Source: Oasisia sp. SBJ-2009
Taxonomy: Eukaryota; Annelida; Polychaeta; Sabellida; Siboglinidae
Assembly: GCA_964017155.1 (NCBI GenBank)
Contig: OZ024857.1
Coordinates: 10,648,862-10,712,861, forward strand
Reading direction: 5' to 3'
Length of the DNA stretch: 64,000 nt
Below are positions 58,870 through 64,000 of the stretch, in pieces; within the stretch, counting starts at the first letter, position 1; the number at the start of each line of letters is the position of its first letter. Position numbers and translations under genes: made by a program. Under the pieces are notes generated by a model. The model was not told where the DNA came from and did not search any database. It saw only the letters and a program-made list of their open reading frames with translations.

Positions 58870-60615
58870 ACAGGGTGAAACAGATTATGACATTGTGTAG
58901 TTTCATAGTTAATTCCAGTATTAGAAGAAAAAACTCCACATTTGATATCAGGACTTTGTCTCCCTCTCTGGATATAGATAGAACTCTTGAGTGCAGACGC
59001 ATGTGGTGTTGATCAATGTAGATGTGTTGTCAATTAACTAATCTGGGATAAGCTGATCTTATTTAATGGTTAGGGTGTAGACTGCTCATTAAATATGTAT
59101 TAACTCAATTAGGCTGGTTGAGAGGATATCAGGCATGAACAGCAGATTAGTAGTTAAGTGATTGCAGTGACTAATTAGACAGTACTTACAAGCTGCCTAT
59201 GACATCATACATCTGGTAATTAGCAGAGGGCCATTTAGACAAATGTCAGACCTGTAAGCAATTTCAGTTTCAATCATTGTCAGTAGGGCCTAGTAAATAA
59301 AACGTTTCACTGGCTGTTACAATAGTTTCAGATGTAATTTTACCAAGTTATGATTAGCCAATTTCAGATTAAGGAGTGGTATATGGCCTGAAAATGTGCT
59401 CTGGTGAATTGAAAGGATCTGGCTAATTAATGACAACAATAAAATGAGACGTTTTATTATAGAAATGAAGTACTTATTTAAATCATGATTTCATTAAATT
59501 AATATTTAAATGTTTTTGTCTATATGACAAGTAACTAATAATGTTGCTTATTTGCAGTACTGCCTCTGGTACTTATTATTTGATGTATTTGTTTGATTGA
59601 AAAAGGAAATTATATGTATTCTACATAGACAAGCCCTCTGCAAAATGGCACTCCTAGCAATAATATATCATTCAGACTTAACTCGGAGACAGTTCTGGAT
59701 ATTACAGTCAGACAGAGATGTTAATTATTGTTGTAGAGTCACAAGATTTAATAATTTGAATTTGCCTTTTCTAGATTTTAGTATTTTTTTATTAAATGCT
59801 TATCAAAATGAAGGAATCTCATAGTTTTAATTATAATAATATATAATTGTCATGCCTATATGGTCATGAACCCAAACTCAGCAGCACAACAAACATGAAT
59901 TGTGATGGATCATATCAGAAACAGGGATGCACAAATGTCTCCCTCACGAGTGCTATCACTTCGGATGACTTGTTTTAGAAGGAGACTTTAAAGTAGGGAG
60001 TCTACACAGCAGTCATCGTGCAGCGCACAATGACACCTCCCCAAGGAGCAGCGAATTGTACAGCCAATCGCTGAAATGCCAAACCTTGCAGTCAACCATC
60101 GCAGGCAGCTCGCATGTCCTAGAACGCTACCAGGCGTGTTAACTGTCTCCCATGTGACAAACAGCACACACCATTTGACTTTTCCCCGACACGTTTATGG
60201 CTCAGATTTATGGGAAATTTACATTGGCTACAGACATTGTGTCCCCTTTGGCAGCCGCTCGGCCGAACGACAGAGATGCGAGTATCTTCTCTGTTTACTG
60301 ATGAGACGTCACATGACGGCTGGTGCCTGTCATTGCTAGTGGACAGGTGGACCTTCCCGCCATATACGTCTCGCAGGCTGCATCTCGTATAGTGCATGGC
60401 GGCCATTGCTGGTTCATCGGAGATGCCAAAAGCTCGGATTAATGAATCGGCAAGGCGGGTCTCAAGGCTGCCTGTACCACTGTTATTACGTATGTCCGTC
60501 GGCTCAATGACCCAGTAATATGTGCTGGGGGGAGTAATCGGGCAATGGACGCCAACAAGTAACCGCAGATTGGGTTACTGGCAACGAGGTGTGGTTTCAA
60601 GCAAGTTCTTTGTCT
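58870..60615. other. non-coding, nothing recognised
   Basis: AT-rich to 59990, then GC-richer with CpG (60000-60600). No exon with acceptable splice sites and phase was found. The open frames at 60076-60406 on both strands are composition-driven. Confidence 0.4.
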
Positions 60616-60627
60616 TTGCAATCAGCG

Positions 60628-60870
60628 CCAGGTGTCTGGTTGCACCTACCACCAGGTGGCGCTGGGTGTCTGGTTGCCACCAAAACCAGGTGGCGCTGGT
60701 TGTCTGATTACACCTAGCACCAGGTGGCGCTGGGTGTCTGGTTACACCTAGCACCAGGTGGCGCTGGGTGTCTGGTTGCAGCAAGCACCAGGTGGCGCTG
60801 GGTGTCTGGTTGCCACCAACACCAGATGGCGCTGGGTGTCTGGTTGCAGCAAGCACCAGGTGGCAGCACC
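60628..60870 (+). repeat. 34-bp tandem repeat, about 7 copies, each with a CTCF-like core
   Basis: The unit contains accaggtggcgctgggtgtc and tggttgca(g/c)c. The core ccaggtggcgc occurs at 60652, 60686, 60720, 60754 and 60788, as ccagatggcgc at 60822 and as ccaggtggcag at 60856, all on the + strand and exactly 34 bases apart. These match the CTCF core known from flies (aggtggcgc) and vertebrates (ccaggtggcag-like). Confidence 0.95.
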
Positions 60871-61201
60871 AGATAAAATAATGAGCAATGTGTCTGATTT
60901 ATAATAAATATGTAATTTATATATGTTGAGAAACACAATTTGAAAATAAAAAAGTTAAAAAGTAAATGGATAAAATAAATAAATTGATAAGCTGTATAAA
61001 CAATTAATAACTTAAAAAAATTAATAAATATTTATGCAACACATGATATCTACCTTATTGGTTTGTGATTGTGATTTGGTCCAGCTATTCCACATTGGGC
61101 CATTTACTATATCAATGGAATTGTACATAATCTTAATCAATTCGTGAAAATGTTCATCAAGTTGGAAGTACCCCTGGGGTATATAATTCGAGTACAATTT
61201 C

Positions 61202-61306
61202 TGATTACACAACTAATAATTTCTACTCACTTCGACAGTTCCTGAAGAAGGCCGCCGATGGCGGTTGAAATGTTGAAGTGAGTAGAAATGATTAGTTGTG
61301 TAATCA
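61202..61306. mobile_element. foldback hairpin, 32-bp arms with one mismatch
   Basis: tgattacacaactaataatt... (61202-61233) is the reverse complement of 61275-61306 with a single mismatch. The 41-base loop holds a second small stem (ccgcc gat ggcgg) and the phrase cctgaagaaggccgccgatg, a type of word seen next to the ends of several animal retroelements. Probably a short non-autonomous element or a retroelement end. Confidence 0.65.
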
Positions 61307-61309
61307 TAA

Positions 61310-64000
61310 ATTCCACTTGAATGAATCTTAATCAAGTTATTATTTATGTTAAAAATACATGTTTTAAGGAGGGAGACTGCAATGTCTGTTTTTTAAACAT
61401 CCAATCAAGTGCCTATATGCTGATAAAGTGAAACCAGGAACATGATAGAAGCAACATTCTGACTGAACATATCTGCATGTGACAGTGATTTGGAGTTAAA
61501 AGAAAACAATCTTAAGTTGTACCTATCCATTTAACATTGGAACCACAATTGTCCACTATTGGCTTCCGTCATACGAATGTTTCATGCATGAAAGTCACCA
61601 GGGTTGCTATATATAAGTAACAAGTCAACTGCTGCATGCAAACATTCCCTTAAACTCATTAAGTCATCCTCTTACTAACCACGAAAGAATGCATTACGAG
61701 CACAAGAATATCCTCAGATAACAGCCACGCCACACCGAATCAATGCGTAGCGTGTGCGTGGACTCGTAGATTGCCAATCTCACATTGTTCTCTCCCCTGC
61801 CTGTCACGCTGGCAGGCCCTCACTGCGCTCACAGCCTCCGCCGTCAAAATCTCATTTACATGGAACTCGTTGATTTGATGCCAGGTATTGCTGCTAGTCA
61901 GCTCAACCAGCGGGTGATATTTCTCACCATGTGCCTATGTCATTCACCTGTCGGGAGTGGTCAGTATCTCCATGTCCACCTGTCCGAGACTGTGACAATG
62001 GACTGGTCACCATGTTGCTGTTTTTCCTGCATGAACCACTGTGTGCATCACCTGCTGCTAATGTGACTGTGCTGCTAGGGTGGTGCTGACAATTAAAACA
62101 AAAACAATATTTACTATAGCCTGTGACGTCAGAATATGGGGCAAATTTACCTTTCAATCTTACAGATGGACAATTTGTAATAATTTATTATGTTGACAAG
62201 AAAACTGAAATATACAAATACTTGCAGCCGTTTCCAGAACAGAACCTACCATTGACTCTGTAAAAACGTTGATAAAGGTTAATTATAAGAACCAGTTGTG
62301 CTACATTTGTTGTGACTAATTTAAAAACATTTCATTTTAAATATTCATATTATTTTTAATATACTTCTTCAGGTGTCCATTTTTTGCAGTTTTCAATTTC
62401 ATTTCTTGACAACATTATTGTAGATAAACACTAACACTAGTACTTTTTATAATCCAATAGTGTTATTTATGTCAGTATCATTATATGCATTTATATTTTT
62501 AGTGGTATTCTTTGTATTGCAAATCGATCTGCTGCTTTAATTTCCAGTAAAACATTATTATACTAGAGAAATCTTCCGAGGTTAAACTGGAGCATCAGCC
62601 ATGGTGTGACGTGTGCTCTATGCTCTAAGTTGAACACCACAGACACCAATGGCCATGTAGAAATGTCACAGGGCATGAGCCCACCCCTTCAGCTGCCCGA
62701 CTGCGCTGAATCGTGACCCGATGCAATCAGAGTTGTCTCGACCATGAGAGGCACATAACGAGCTGAGGAAAGTCCAAATTTCTTACGATTATGCCGATCC
62801 CATGGGAACTTAAAACGTCCGGCGCAAGCGCGGCACAATCAACAAACATTGACCACAACCATAAAAGGCAATTCATGTTTCCCTTGAGAAGTGAAACGGC
62901 GTCGTCAGCTGAATTCAGTTGCTCGTAACGGTGCCTGTGCATGACATGGAGGCTTTGCGGTGGTCAGCATGTTATTGGGTCTGTGCGTGAATGCGTGCGT
63001 CAGACTCATGCAGCAGACGTGCTAGCTTCCTTCTTGGTGTGTGCACATTATTGCCATACGCTGGCCATGAACGCCAACTGCGTCCATATGCAGTATAGTC
63101 ATAAAATAAATTACACCTTATTGCAGACTGGCGTGACCTCTGGTGAATAGTGGGAGAACTATGTTACAATCTCGGGATAGCATTGTATGTTTTCATTTTT
63201 TTAAATAGCTGATATATGTATCCATAAATAGGTTTTACTTTATCAATGATCTCGGTCACATCAGTAGTTGATATTGTTTTGGCTTTCCACCTGATCTAGC
63301 GAGAGCTTCATGTTATGATTTTCATAAACATTTATGATTCTTGCTTACTGCGGTGATTGGGGTTGGCAGAGTAATGGCAAATATGGCTTTACCACTCGAC
63401 TGGTGTAGTGTAGTGTCGATAAGATTTACATGCACCTAGCGTGTGCGCGCACAAAGCTGTGCGTGCGACATTACCAGCCAATTAGCATAAGTGTTTGGCT
63501 GCGCACACATGGCATTGAGATATATAGACAGCGTATGGGAGTAAATCTCTCAGCCGGCCTCAGCTGCTCAATTAAATGAACTCTAAGCGCGGCTCCACCG
63601 TCGTTCTTGCATAAAGACGCGCATGAACGCACATGTGCTAATTTTGCTGTGTCTTTCCGGCATGGTGAACAATGCATTGCACGCGATGGCTACGAGCACT
63701 TACAGTCGGCATTATCATCACCGATGGCTGGTTTTACCTGTGTGTCTAACTGTGCCTACCTGTGCATCTACCTGGCTGCATGCCTGATCTACCTGTGTGC
63801 CTCCCTGAGTACCTACATGTGCTGACCTGTGTACATGTACTTACCTGCGTGCTTACCTGCATAAATATATGCATGCCTAACTGCATGTGCCTGCCTGCTC
63901 ACATGTGTGCATTCGTGCATGCCTGTTTTCATGCTGCCTGGGCACCTGATGTGACTTCTGTTGTGCCAATAATTGTGTTAGTGAACCAGCAGTCATTGCT
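61310..64000. other. non-coding, nothing firm
   Basis: Unique sequence. The last 280 bases (63720-63990) contain an irregular repeat of acctg(t/c)gtgc-type words. CpG is moderately raised at 62700-63020 and 63400-63680 but no exon-like frame was identified. The PDE1 catalytic exons expected downstream were not found here. Confidence 0.4.

Noticed and set aside
60076..60406. Overlapping open frames of 60-95 codons on both strands
   Set aside because: Composition effect in a GC-richer stretch; no start, splice or homology support.
31560..64000. PDE1 catalytic domain exons (HD-type metal-binding motifs)
   Set aside because: I looked for frames resembling the conserved catalytic segments and found none. 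They are expected downstream of the window.

Overview
This is eukaryotic, almost certainly invertebrate metazoan, nuclear DNA: short well-phased exons separated by kilobases of AT-rich intron, LINE and tRNA-SINE remnants, foldback elements, and an unusually heavy load of minisatellites (roughly 8 kb, about one eighth of the window). A lophotrochozoan, perhaps a marine mollusc, fits best, but nothing in the sequence fixes the taxon.

The one gene I can identify is the 5' half of a calcium/calmodulin-dependent cyclic nucleotide phosphodiesterase (PDE1) on the + strand. The anchor is the exon at 31479-31592, which carries the PDE1-specific N-terminal domain motif (KNLEYTASVLEKVYTEETR). Working upstream by splice phase, it joins exons at 30373-30544 and 24775-24816, and then either of two long candidate first coding exons (1071-1656 or 19860-20301), both ending in phase 1. 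Two more short candidate first exons lie inside the gene at 33383-33432 and 47254-47291. Both end in phase 2, the phase needed to enter the gene after the calmodulin-domain exon. A serine-rich, in-phase candidate cassette exon lies at 35197-35355. The window would then be the multi-promoter N-terminal region of a PDE1 gene. I found no catalytic-domain (HD-type) exon, so that part should lie beyond 64000.

Layout: 1-1656 CpG-richer 5' region and first exon 1A; 1.9-3.8 kb 21-bp and 23-bp minisatellites; 5-18 kb intron with retroposon tails, two copies of a tRNA-derived SINE, and a possible minus-strand terminal exon near 8.4 kb; 17.5-18.1 kb diverged tandem duplication; 19.3-20.3 kb promoter-like region and exon 1B; 21.2-21.9 kb 18-bp array; 24.3-24.8 kb 33-bp array and microexon; 30.4-31.6 kb two core exons with a LINE remnant between them; 31.7-35.05 kb arrays plus candidate exon 1C; 35.2-37.1 kb candidate cassette exon and LINE pieces; 40.9-42.6 kb 17-bp and 13-bp arrays; 45.8-47.3 kb CpG-rich candidate promoter with an RFX-like X-box and exon 1D; 47.95-48.38 kb a 430-bp foldback transposon with 8-bp target duplication; 48.5-50.1 kb 25-bp array; 52.7-53.8 kb 24-bp array; 60.6-60.9 kb a 34-bp array in which nearly every unit contains a CTCF-like core.

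The long open frames inside the minisatellites are artefacts of stop-free repeat units, not genes. Exon calls rest on reading frame, splice consensus and phase only; no transcript evidence or database search was available.
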